Assembly (NCBI GenBank): GCA_030653695.1
Contig: JAURYY010000231.1
Location: forward strand, 1 to 36,643
Source of the DNA: Paludibacter sp.
GTDB lineage: Bacteria > Bacteroidota > Bacteroidia > Bacteroidales > Paludibacteraceae
Direction: 5' to 3'
Length of the DNA stretch: 36,643 nt
Positions within the stretch are counted from its first letter, which is position 1, and each line of letters begins with the position of its first letter. Positions 17,431 to 26,585 of this stretch are shown in pieces. A program made the translations under genes and the position numbers. The notes beneath the pieces were generated by a model. That model saw only the letters and a list, made by a program, of their open reading frames with translations, was not told the origin of the DNA and made no database searches.

Positions 17431-17703
17431 GGCAGGTCTTCTGACTTGCTCCCGTAATTGAACGCCTTCCCGATTGGGTTGATAAGTTAAATTTGTTAAT
17501 AAGTGAGTCGTTTTTTTAAACTATCAACTATCAACTGTCAACTGTCAACTGTTTTAACCAGTGGCAAAAGTGTTGTTCAATACGTTTTTGTTAATCGTTA
17601 ATCATTTATTATTAACCATTAAACAGAGCTTACAGCAGCGGGTACTGTTCCGGAACTACACCGGATTCCCTTTTTATCGGTTCATCGAAACAATAAACCG
17701 ATA
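17431..17703 (-). promoter_or_regulatory. Cobalamin riboswitch (class I-like) with expanded peripheral arms
   Basis: RC contains AAAAAGGGAATCCGGTGTAGTTCCGGAACAGTACCCGCTGCTGTAAGCT, GCCACTG, CGGGAAGGCG and GCAAGTCAGAAGACCTGCC in canonical order; 5' hairpin TATCGGTT/AACCGATA. Confidence 0.95.
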
Positions 17704-17842
17704 CCAAAATCGAATGCAAAAATACATTTTTTTTTGAACAATATTGAACCATATCTTATTAATTTATCAACAAAAGGTTGTTTTCACTATCAATTCGGAT
17801 TTAATATGAAAATAATCAGCAATTTATGAAAGGTAAAAATAA

Positions 17843-17876
17843 TTTTGAATTTTGTAAACTTAATGTAGTAATTTTG
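17843..17876 (+). promoter_or_regulatory. Candidate Bacteroidota promoter for the 17898 gene
   Basis: TTTTG, 21-nt spacer, TAATTTTG; 22 bp upstream of the ATG. Confidence 0.5.
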
Positions 17877-17897
17877 AACGCTAATTAAGGACAATCA

Positions 17898-19076
17898 ATG
17901 AATACTGAAACTTTAGATTTTATACGCAAACATTTGCTTGACGATGTGCAACAACTTGCACTCTATGCATCACGCTTTCCTAATATTGATATGACTTTTG
18001 CGCTTCGTCAGATTGAAGGAAGACAAAAAGCAAAAAATAAAATTCCGATTTTCGTTGCCAACGAAAATATTTTATATCCGGCAAAACTCTCGATTGAACA
18101 ATCGTCTTCCGAATTAACAGCCGTCTATAAGTCAACACTTTGCCAAGGTGAGTGCTTCGTAGATCTGACCGGAGGTTTCGGCATTGATTGCTATTTCATT
18201 TCAAAAAATTTTACTCAAACAACATATATTGAACGCAATAACGAATTATGCGAAATAGCCCGTCATAATTTCAAAGCATTGGACATCGAGAATGTAAGCG
18301 TTTTCAACTTACAGAGTGAAGAATTTTTGAATGCAATGCAACCAGTTGATTTTATTTTTATCGACCCTGCGCGTAGAAATGATGTAGGGAACAAAGTGAT
18401 TTCGCTTTCCGATTGTGAACCGAATGTGGCTGAATTATCAACTTTATTATTGGCAAAAGGTAACAATGTCATGATAAAACTTTCGCCAATGCTCGATATA
18501 ACAAAAGCTATACAGGATTTGCCGGCAACCAAACATGTACATATTATTTCGGTCGATAACGAATGTAAAGAAATTCTACTGCTGATGAATGCTGAGCCGA
18601 AGCAACAATTGACAATTACAACCATCAATATATTTAAAAACAATACAAATCAGGTATTTAATTTTGATCAGCATGAGGAAACTGCTGCCAATGCCGAATA
18701 TACATCCAACTTGCTTCAATATTTATACGAACCGAACAGTTCGGTGATGAAATCGGGAGCATTCAAACTTATTGCTCAGCGGTTCGATTTGAAGAAGTTG
18801 GAAAAAAATACGCATTTATATACTTCCAATGAATATTCTGTTGATTTTCCGGGTCGGATATTTCAGATTGAATCAATTAGCGGAAGTTCGAAACCGGAAA
18901 TAAAACAATTAAAAACGAAGGTAACTAAAGCCAATATTGCAGTTCGGAATTATCCGTTGACAGTAGCAGAGTTCAGAAAAAAAACCGGAATATCGGAAGG
19001 GGGAGACCACTATATTTTTGCATGCAAATTGGTTAACAAAAAAAATGCAATAATAATTTGTAAAAAAGTATCTTGA
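17898..19076 (+). CDS. Class I SAM-dependent methyltransferase with THUMP-like domain
   Basis: FVDLTGGFGIDCYFISKNF (SAM motif I), VDFIFIDPARR, conserved C-term RNYPLTVAEFRKKTGISEGGDHYIFACKL. Confidence 0.85.
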   Translation: MNTETLDFIRKHLLDDVQQLALYASRFPNIDMTFALRQIEGRQKAKNKIPIFVANENILYPAKLSIEQSSSELTAVYKSTLCQGECFVDLTGGFGIDCYFISKNFTQTTYIERNNELCEIARHNFKALDIENVSVFNLQSEEFLNAMQPVDFIFIDPARRNDVGNKVISLSDCEPNVAELSTLLLAKGNNVMIKLSPMLDITKAIQDLPATKHVHIISVDNECKEILLLMNAEPKQQLTITTINIFKNNTNQVFNFDQHEETAANAEYTSNLLQYLYEPNSSVMKSGAFKLIAQRFDLKKLEKNTHLYTSNEYSVDFPGRIFQIESISGSSKPEIKQLKTKVTKANIAVRNYPLTVAEFRKKTGISEGGDHYIFACKLVNKKNAIIICKKVS

Positions 19077-19150
19077 TTCTAAACAATTTTTATATTTTTC
19101 AGAGCATACTGTTTGTTCTAAACCAAGTCAACTAACCTTCTTAATATTAA

Positions 19151-21283
19151 TTATTTTATTAACTTCAACGCCACCCTTTTCCGTACAATATCAACTTCGA
19201 GCACCTTCACTTTCACGTGCTGATGTAGCGAAATTACTTCGGCTGGATTTGAAATGTAGCGATCAGCCATTTGAGAAATATGAATCAAACCGTTTTCTTT
19301 GATGCCAATATCTACAAATGCACCAAAATTGGTGATATTGGTCACAATTCCGGGTAATTCCATGTCCATTCGCAAGTCGTTGATTGACTTTACCGTAGCA
19401 TCAAAATCGAAAACTTTTACCGTACTGCGCGGATCACGCCCGGGCTTTTCTAATTCCTGTATTATATCTTTCAAAGTGGGTAATCCTACTTTATCGGTTA
19501 TATATTTTTGTAAATCAATCGATTGAATAAGTCCTTTATCGTTGATCAAAACTAAAATTTCAGTTTTCAAATCTTTTGCCATGGCTTCAACCACAGCATA
19601 ACTTTCAGGATGAACTGCCGAATTATCGAGTGGATGATCCGAATCGGGGATCCTTAGGAAACCTGCACACTGTTCAAAGGTTTTCGCTCCCATTTTCGGC
19701 ACTTTCATCAACTGTTTACGGTTTCTGAAAGCTCCGTTATCAGTCCGGAAAATAACAATATTCTGTGCGAGCTGTGGACCGAGACCTGATATATAAGTTA
19801 ATAAATGTTTACTCGCCGTATTGAGGTTCACTCCTACCCGATTCACCGCATTTTCAACGGTTTGATCGAGCGATTTCTTCAATTGACTCTGATCTACATC
19901 GTGTTGATATTGACCCACACCAATCGATTTCGGGTCAATCTTTACCAACTCAGCCAACGGATCCATCAAACGCCGACCGATAGAAACTGCACCACGCACG
20001 GTTACATCATAATCGGGAAACTCTTCGCGGGCAGTTTTCGAAGCCGAATAAATAGAAGCTCCATTTTCGCTCACCACAAAAACTTTCACATCGCGGTCGT
20101 AACGCACGTTTTGAATAAAATGTTCTGTTTCGCGGCTTGCTGTTCCGTTGCCAATTGCAATCGCCTGTATATTGTATACTTCTACTAATTTCTGAATCTT
20201 TCGCATGGCTTGCGAATGCTCATTCTGAGGCGGATGCGGGTAAATAGTTTCATTATGAAGCAAATTTCCCTGTGCATCCAAGCAAACTACTTTGCAGCCG
20301 GTTCGGAAACCGGGATCAATGCCCAACGTACGTTTTTGTCCCAATGGTGGTGCCAGCAGCAACTGCCTGAGATTTTCGGCAAAAACCCTGATGGCTTCGG
20401 TATCGGCTTTGGCTTTACTCTCAGCAGCAAATTCGGTCTCAATAGCAGGCTTTAAAAGGCGCTTGAAAGCATCTTTAACAGCTTGATTTACTAATTCTGC
20501 CGATTCATTTTTACCTTTCACGAAAATTCGCTCTAATTTTTCAAGACAATGTTCGTCATCCGGACTGATATTCACCCGCAAAAAACCCTCCGCTTCGCCA
20601 CGCCGCATAGCCAGCAACCGATGCGATGAACAACGGCTTAGTTTTTCGCTCATATCGAAATAATCGCGGTATTTCTGCCCTTCTTCCTCTTTACCTTTTA
20701 TCAGTTTAGATGAAATAACTGCTTCATAATTAAATATTTTACGCACCGAATTACGGGCTGTTTCGCTTTCGTTCACCCATTCGGCTATAATGTCTTTGGC
20801 TCCGGTCAGTGCATCTTCCACACTTTCCACTTTGTCTTTCACAAAAGGCAAAGCCATGCGGTTCACATCGTTCGAGTTTTGAGCCATAATCATTTTAGCA
20901 AGCGGTTCCAGCCCTTTTTCACGGGCAATTTCGGCTCTGGTGCGGCGTTTGGGCTTGTAAGGCAGATAAATATCTTCCAATTCGGTAGAGTTCCAGCAAT
21001 TTTCGATCCGATGTTTCAGTTCATCAGTCAGCATTCCCTGTTCTTCAATGGTTTTGAGTATGGTTTCCTTGCGTTTTACAAGCTCACACAATTTATCATA
21101 TTGTTCTTTGGTATCGCCTAACTGAACTTCGTCCATTCCATCAGTCATTTCCTTGCGGTAACGGCTTATAAATGGAATGGTGGCACCTTCGTTGAATAAC
21201 TGAATAGCATTGCTAATTTGTTTTTCGCTAAGTTGAAGCGAGGTGGAAATAAGTTTTATAAATTGAGGAAGGTAGGATGACAT
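19151..21283 (-). CDS. tex: Tex family RNA-binding transcription accessory protein
   Basis: Full-length Tex features: IPFISRYRKEMTDGMDE, LGIDPGFRTGCKVVCLD, C-terminal S1 domain GIVTNITNFGAFVDIGIKENGLIHISQM. Confidence 0.97.
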   Translation of the reverse strand: MSSYLPQFIKLISTSLQLSEKQISNAIQLFNEGATIPFISRYRKEMTDGMDEVQLGDTKEQYDKLCELVKRKETILKTIEEQGMLTDELKHRIENCWNSTELEDIYLPYKPKRRTRAEIAREKGLEPLAKMIMAQNSNDVNRMALPFVKDKVESVEDALTGAKDIIAEWVNESETARNSVRKIFNYEAVISSKLIKGKEEEGQKYRDYFDMSEKLSRCSSHRLLAMRRGEAEGFLRVNISPDDEHCLEKLERIFVKGKNESAELVNQAVKDAFKRLLKPAIETEFAAESKAKADTEAIRVFAENLRQLLLAPPLGQKRTLGIDPGFRTGCKVVCLDAQGNLLHNETIYPHPPQNEHSQAMRKIQKLVEVYNIQAIAIGNGTASRETEHFIQNVRYDRDVKVFVVSENGASIYSASKTAREEFPDYDVTVRGAVSIGRRLMDPLAELVKIDPKSIGVGQYQHDVDQSQLKKSLDQTVENAVNRVGVNLNTASKHLLTYISGLGPQLAQNIVIFRTDNGAFRNRKQLMKVPKMGAKTFEQCAGFLRIPDSDHPLDNSAVHPESYAVVEAMAKDLKTEILVLINDKGLIQSIDLQKYITDKVGLPTLKDIIQELEKPGRDPRSTVKVFDFDATVKSINDLRMDMELPGIVTNITNFGAFVDIGIKENGLIHISQMADRYISNPAEVISLHQHVKVKVLEVDIVRKRVALKLIK

Positions 21284-21418
21284 TTTTATTTACAATTTTT
21301 AAAAATTTCAGTTTGCGATTCTTTTAAGTTTCTTGTTGAATTTTATTCATTTTCAATGCTAAAACTCATTTAATAATTTACTCAAATAAAAAAATGCAAC
21401 ATCGTGTTTTTCATTACA

Positions 21419-22435
21419 TTAATGCATAATCTTAAATATTAGCTCTTTCAGCAAATCTCCATCTTCCACACCATTACTTTCTACTCCTTTTCCGCGTGCA
21501 TCGGTTTCGCGGATATCCGAAATGATATTCATAGTTTTCCAAGCATTGTATGCTTGTGCCGCTTTTTGAAAGTCTTTCACAAAATATGGGTTGATCTTTA
21601 ATTCACTCGCCACCGTGCCCTGACTTTTATCGGGCAGATAATGATACATCATCACGTTACTGAAAAAACTGAAGAGTTGTGACAGCACTACGACCATGGG
21701 ATTGGCTTTTTTGTTGTTGGCAAAATAACGAATGATACGGTTGGCTTTCAACACATCTTTGTTTATCAATGCTGCCTGAAGTTCAAATACATTGAAATCT
21801 TTGCTGATGCCAATATTTTTTTCGACATGTTCGGGGGTTATACGAGTAACATTAGCTGGCTTAGTAAGGAGCAATTTATCAAGTTCATTGGCCATTTTAC
21901 TTAAATCGGTGCCCAGAAACTCCGTAAGCATTACAATAACCTTCTCGTCAGCGGTTACGCTTTTGTTTTTTAAATACTGAGTAATCCACGCCGACATTTC
22001 GTAATCGCGCAATTTCTCCGAATCGAAAATAACACCGGTTTTTCCGATATCCAAAACCCATTTCTTGCGTTTATCGGGAGTTCCGTATTTGTAACAGAAA
22101 ACTAAAATTGTAGAACTTAACGGTTTGTTTACATAGTACTGCAATGGTTCCCAGTCCTTTATCAATTGAGCCTCTTTCACAATAACCACCTGTACCGGCG
22201 ACATCATCGGATAACGTTTGGCTGCATTTACAATAGTAGTCATTTCGGTATCTTTTCCGTAAACGACTAATAAATCAAATTCCCGTTGACTTTCATCCAA
22301 CACATTATTTTGAATTTCATCCGAAATCTTATCAATATAATAAGGTTCATCGCCCATTAACAAATAAATAGGTTTAAATACATTACGTCGTAAGTCATTC
22401 ATTATCTGATCATAATAAATACCTTGTTTTGCCAT
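21419..22435 (-). CDS. holA: DNA polymerase III subunit delta
   Basis: PIYLLMGDEPYYIDKISDEI N-term and FNVFELQAALINKDVLKANRIIRYF; 338 aa. Confidence 0.93.
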   Translation of the reverse strand: MAKQGIYYDQIMNDLRRNVFKPIYLLMGDEPYYIDKISDEIQNNVLDESQREFDLLVVYGKDTEMTTIVNAAKRYPMMSPVQVVIVKEAQLIKDWEPLQYYVNKPLSSTILVFCYKYGTPDKRKKWVLDIGKTGVIFDSEKLRDYEMSAWITQYLKNKSVTADEKVIVMLTEFLGTDLSKMANELDKLLLTKPANVTRITPEHVEKNIGISKDFNVFELQAALINKDVLKANRIIRYFANNKKANPMVVVLSQLFSFFSNVMMYHYLPDKSQGTVASELKINPYFVKDFQKAAQAYNAWKTMNIISDIRETDARGKGVESNGVEDGDLLKELIFKIMH

Positions 22436-22573
22436 GAATGTGGTTGAGTGGTTGAGTGGTTAATGGTTAATGGTGAATGGTTAATGGTGAATGGTTAATG
22501 GTGAATGGTGAATTGGTTGATGGGTTGATTAATGGTTAATTGGTGAAATGGTTGATTGGTTCATTGGTTGAGT
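22436..22573 (-). repeat. Degenerate 7-bp minisatellite (GGTTAAT/GGTGAAT on +) abutting the holA start codon
   Basis: Runs of tggttaa/tggtgaa/tggttga units with only one C on the + strand across ~138 bp. Confidence 0.93.
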
Positions 22574-22616
22574 GAAAATATTAAACACGGAACATGAAAC
22601 CTGAAACAACAAACAT

Positions 22617-23390
22617 TTATTCAAACCTTAAATGCTTGATTGTTTTGCTATTATGAATTAATGAAGTAAGTGCTTTTACACCAATTCTAATGTGTTCTTC
22701 CACAAAGCTTGCCGTTACTTTTTTATCACTTTCGGCAGTTTTTACGCCATCTGCTTGCAAAGGCATATCCGACACAAGCAGCAAGGCTCCGATAGAAATA
22801 CCATTATGAAAAGCCACTGTAAACAAAGTGGCTGTTTCCATATCGATAGCCATAGCGCGGGTCGATCGCAAATACTCTTTAAATTGTTCGTCATGTTCCC
22901 ACACCCTGCGGTTGGTAGTATAAACTGTTCCTGTCCAGTAATCCTTACCAAAATCGCGAATGTTGGACGAAACAGCACGTTGTAAACTGAAAGCCGGAAG
23001 AGCAGGAATCTCGGGCGGAAAATAATCATTGGACGTTCCTTCGCCACGAATAGCAGCGCTCGGGAGTATGTAATCGCCAATCACATTTTTATCGCGCAAA
23101 CCACCGCATTTGCCCAGAAAAAGTACTGCTTTGGGATGTATTGCAGTTAAAATATCCATTATCAAAGCCGCATTGGGGCTGCCCATTCCAAAATTTATGA
23201 TGGTTATTCCATTTGCCGAAGCGTTAATCATAGTACCATCCCGTCCAAGAACAGGAACATTAAACCACTCGGCAAACATTTCGACATAATTATTAAAATT
23301 AGTGAGTATAATGTAGTCGGTAAATTCTGATAATGGTCGTTTGGTGTATCGGGGTAACCAATTTTCGATAATCTCTTGTTTTGTTTTCAT
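22617..23390 (-). CDS. amn: AMP nucleosidase
   Basis: Nucleoside-phosphorylase fold motifs (VLFLGKCGGLRD, AIDMETATLFTVAFHNGISIGALLLVSDMP); length typical of Bacteroidota AMP nucleosidase. Confidence 0.9.
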   Translation of the reverse strand: MKTKQEIIENWLPRYTKRPLSEFTDYIILTNFNNYVEMFAEWFNVPVLGRDGTMINASANGITIINFGMGSPNAALIMDILTAIHPKAVLFLGKCGGLRDKNVIGDYILPSAAIRGEGTSNDYFPPEIPALPAFSLQRAVSSNIRDFGKDYWTGTVYTTNRRVWEHDEQFKEYLRSTRAMAIDMETATLFTVAFHNGISIGALLLVSDMPLQADGVKTAESDKKVTASFVEEHIRIGVKALTSLIHNSKTIKHLRFE

Positions 23391-23475
23391 TATATATTTA
23401 GTTTTTGTAATTTCGCATCGGTTTCAGAGAGCGTTTTCTGAAAACATAATTTCTGAATACAAAAATACAAAAAAA

Positions 23476-23925
23476 ATGTGGCAATTAAATCTTCCTGAAT
23501 ACAATTTCAACATAAAAAATGAAAATGGAAAATTATTGATTTTTGATATTATCAGAAAAAAATTCGTTTCACTAACGCCCGAAGAATGGGTGCGTCAGCA
23601 TTTTGTCCGGTTTTTGGTGGAAGAAAAAGGGTTTCCGGGCTCTTTAATAGCTATCGAAAAGCAACTAAACGTAAACGGTTTAAAAAAAAGATGCGATGCT
23701 GTTTTATATAGCATTGATACGCAGCCAAAAGTAATTATGGAATTTAAAGCTCCAACAGTGGCAATTAGTCAAGATACTTTCGATCAGGCGGCGGTTTATA
23801 ATTCGAAACTGATGGTAAATATTCTTATGGTAAGTAACGGACTGACTCATTATTGTTGCAAAGTGGACACCAACAATTCAAAATACACCTTTTTCCCCGA
23901 AATTCCCCATTTTGACACCTTGTGA
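23476..23925 (+). CDS. Type I restriction enzyme HsdR N-terminal domain-like protein (PD-(D/E)XK fold, standalone)
   Basis: RKKFVSLTPEEWVRQHFVRFL, KRCDAVLYS...KVIMEFKAPTV; ATG reassigned to 23476. Confidence 0.87.
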   Translation: MWQLNLPEYNFNIKNENGKLLIFDIIRKKFVSLTPEEWVRQHFVRFLVEEKGFPGSLIAIEKQLNVNGLKKRCDAVLYSIDTQPKVIMEFKAPTVAISQDTFDQAAVYNSKLMVNILMVSNGLTHYCCKVDTNNSKYTFFPEIPHFDTL

Positions 23926-23954
23926 ACATTAAAATGACTGCTCTTCCCGTTTTA

Positions 23955-24848
23955 TCATTTAATTGTTGGCGGCATAAATTTCATTGAAGGTTTTTCCATT
24001 CCCCCTGTTATAAAAAAACTTTTTTTATCCATTTTTTTTGAAAAAATAAAAGGATTTAGAAATAAACCAGGTTTATCCTTGAATGAATCTAACCAGACAT
24101 TTGCAACATGATCAGGAAGATGCATGGCAACATTATGTTTGGCACTAATGAATTTGCGGGTTAAGGCGGCGTTTTCAATCTTTGCAAAATCCTCATTGAT
24201 TAGTCCTACATCGATGTTCGATTCGTTTAATTTTATACCCGTAAACTTATCAATTTGTAAAGGGTCGATGTCAGCCGAATGGAATACTGATTTGCCGTTA
24301 ACTGAAACTAAATAAGCAATATTCTGCACATTTTTATGTCTTTCGCCCGGATGTGCAAACCGGCAGACATGTAAATCAACACCTTCAATATGAATAAATT
24401 GTGATGTAAAAGTATCGGGAGTACATTCAATAATACGAGTCTTTATTTTTTGATACAATGAGTCATTTTCACTCAGTTTCGCAATTACCTGTTGCGGACA
24501 AATTAAAGTGGCTGATGAATTATTCAACATACAATTCAAAACCATATTTTTATCAAAATGATCTTCGTGCGTATGCGAAACCAATATCAGATTTATATTA
24601 TTAAATGGATATTGAGCCGCTTCAAGCAGTTTTTGTGTACTTGCGTTGGGTGTCGGATAACGATTGTGTCCCGATTTAAACAGTCCATCAATGATAATTT
24701 TTTGGGAATCAATTTTAATTAAAAATCCACAATTTGCAATGTATGTAATTCCAATTGAATCGCTTCTACCATAAAGCATCCCGTTATTTAATAAAAAGAA
24801 CAGGAAAAATATCAAAAGATTTTTTTTAGTCTTAGGAATTGTCAACAA
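23955..24848 (-). CDS. MBL-fold metallohydrolase, exported
   Basis: N-term signal-like segment; LVSHTHEDHFD metal motif; HSADIDP. Confidence 0.88.
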   Translation of the reverse strand: MLTIPKTKKNLLIFFLFFLLNNGMLYGRSDSIGITYIANCGFLIKIDSQKIIIDGLFKSGHNRYPTPNASTQKLLEAAQYPFNNINLILVSHTHEDHFDKNMVLNCMLNNSSATLICPQQVIAKLSENDSLYQKIKTRIIECTPDTFTSQFIHIEGVDLHVCRFAHPGERHKNVQNIAYLVSVNGKSVFHSADIDPLQIDKFTGIKLNESNIDVGLINEDFAKIENAALTRKFISAKHNVAMHLPDHVANVWLDSFKDKPGLFLNPFIFSKKMDKKSFFITGGMEKPSMKFMPPTIK

Positions 24849-24932
24849 TTAATATGCTCGTGTATTATTTGTTGATATATTTATAATCATGCATATATGA
24901 TACTATGTTGAGTACTTTATTAATTGACAATT

Positions 24933-26390
24933 CAATGTCGTTAAGTTAAGGAATTGACATAAGTAATTGAAAAATAGTTCTTTGAAAGTTTTGTAGTTTG
25001 ATTTAATTTATTTATCTTTATAGGGTATAAGGGGGGTAACTCTCAATGTGTAACCAAAGAAGATAATCGTGATAAATTAAATAAAAACATAGAGTATGAG
25101 CTTGATAATAAAGAGTTTACGAGCCGTTCAAAAGACGGCCTTATTGGGGTATTCACTCGTGATCGGAAACTTCCGCTAAAAAATTTACTTGTTTTGATTA
25201 TGTCATCGTGTAGTTCGATTCAGCGAGATTTGGACAGATTCTATAAAAGTTTGAACAATAGCGACTTTAACATACGCAAGGCCACAAAGAGTGCCTTTAC
25301 TCAGGCTCGCAAAAAACTGAACCCATGGGCGTTTAAGCGGTTAAACGAAGTTACGGTAAATACTTTCTATGAAAATAATGAGGTTTACACTTGGTATGGT
25401 ATGCGGGTAATGGCTGTTGATGGAACGCGATTAGTGCTGCCAAATCACCCCACTGTTAAGGAGGAATTTGGAGTACATGAGTTTGGCCCAAATGCTGACA
25501 GCGAGCGTTCATTGGCACTTTGTTCTGTATTTTACGATGTATTAAATTTGTTAGCGATAGATTCACAGATTTCACCTTATGCATCGAGCGAGCGAGATTT
25601 GCTGTACAAACATTTGGAATTTGCCTTAGAGAATGATTTGATTCTTTTGGATAGGGGCTATCCAAGCATGGCTTTATTTTTCTTGCTATTGGCCAAAAAG
25701 CTGCATTTTTGCATCAGAATGAAAGACAATTGGTGGCTTGCGGTAGATAAGTTTAATATAAGTGGTCTGAATGAGCAGATTGTAACTTTTAAGTTGCCAA
25801 AAAAAGACAGAAAGTTATTAAAGGATTTTCCTGAATGGCACGATAAAGAAATAAAATGTCGACTCATAAAAGTTGAACTTCCAAATGGGGAAAACGAAAT
25901 ACTTTGTACCTCATTAACAGATATGGAAACGTATTTATACGATGATTTTATTCAACTGTATCATTATCGTTGGAATGAAGAAGAAGCATATAAACTGCTC
26001 AAATGCAGAGTGGAAGTTGAAAATTTTTCAGGAAAAACGGCGAATGCCGTTAAGCAAGATTTTTATGCTAAAATGTTCCTACTCACACTCTGTGCGGCTT
26101 ATGCGCATCCAATAGAAGAAAAGGTAAGGGAGGAATACAAAGCGAATGAAAATAGAAAATATGATCAAAAAATTAATAGAACAAATGCAATAGCAATGAC
26201 CAAAAATATTTTAATTGCAGTGTTCATCAAGAAAGAGTACAGAGCAGCAATTCAGGCATTCGATGATGTGGTAGCAAAAACCCGAGAAATCATCAGACCT
26301 GGAAGATCAAATGAAAGAAATCATCGACCGAAGAAGCTTTACTCTATGAATTACAAAAGATTATGACTTTTTACTAACTTAACGACATTG
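24933..26390 (+). mobile_element. Complete IS4-family insertion sequence, 1458 bp
   Basis: Perfect 16-bp TIRs CAATGTCGTTAAGTTA (24933-24948, RC at 26375-26390) flanked by perfect 10-bp direct repeats ATTGACAATT (24923-24932 and 26391-26400). Confidence 0.97.
25194..26366 (+). CDS. IS4-family transposase (frame remains open upstream of 25194)
   Basis: DDE-type motifs: MAVDGTRLVLPNH, ILLDRGYPSMALF, YHYRWNEEEAYKLLKCRVEVENFSG (YREK-like region). True start uncertain. Confidence 0.92.
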   Translation: MIMSSCSSIQRDLDRFYKSLNNSDFNIRKATKSAFTQARKKLNPWAFKRLNEVTVNTFYENNEVYTWYGMRVMAVDGTRLVLPNHPTVKEEFGVHEFGPNADSERSLALCSVFYDVLNLLAIDSQISPYASSERDLLYKHLEFALENDLILLDRGYPSMALFFLLLAKKLHFCIRMKDNWWLAVDKFNISGLNEQIVTFKLPKKDRKLLKDFPEWHDKEIKCRLIKVELPNGENEILCTSLTDMETYLYDDFIQLYHYRWNEEEAYKLLKCRVEVENFSGKTANAVKQDFYAKMFLLTLCAAYAHPIEEKVREEYKANENRKYDQKINRTNAIAMTKNILIAVFIKKEYRAAIQAFDDVVAKTREIIRPGRSNERNHRPKKLYSMNYKRL

Positions 26391-26585
26391 ATTGACAATT
26401 CCTTAATCAATTTAGTGAGTCTTTTTTAAAATTTTGGTATCTTTTTTTACATTGCGCCTCAGTTTCGAGGCATTTTTCCGAAAAACAATCCTCAAAAACC
26501 GGATTCTAAAAATTAATTGCTTATCAAATGAAGATTGTAACCCAAATTTGCAGTAGAAATCTACTGAAATGTATGTCTATTCGTT

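Noticed and set aside
19805-20486. + strand ORFs (127, 81 and 64 aa) within tex
   Set aside because: Antisense to the highly conserved tex gene.
22436-22573. CRISPR or coding repeat
   Set aside because: 7-bp degenerate units without spacers, with stops in all useful frames (ttaatgg, ttgatt); treated as a minisatellite.
23476-23925. Second restriction-modification system
   Set aside because: Standalone HsdR N-terminal-like domain proteins are common in Bacteroidota near holA/amn; no helicase, HsdM or HsdS accompanies it.
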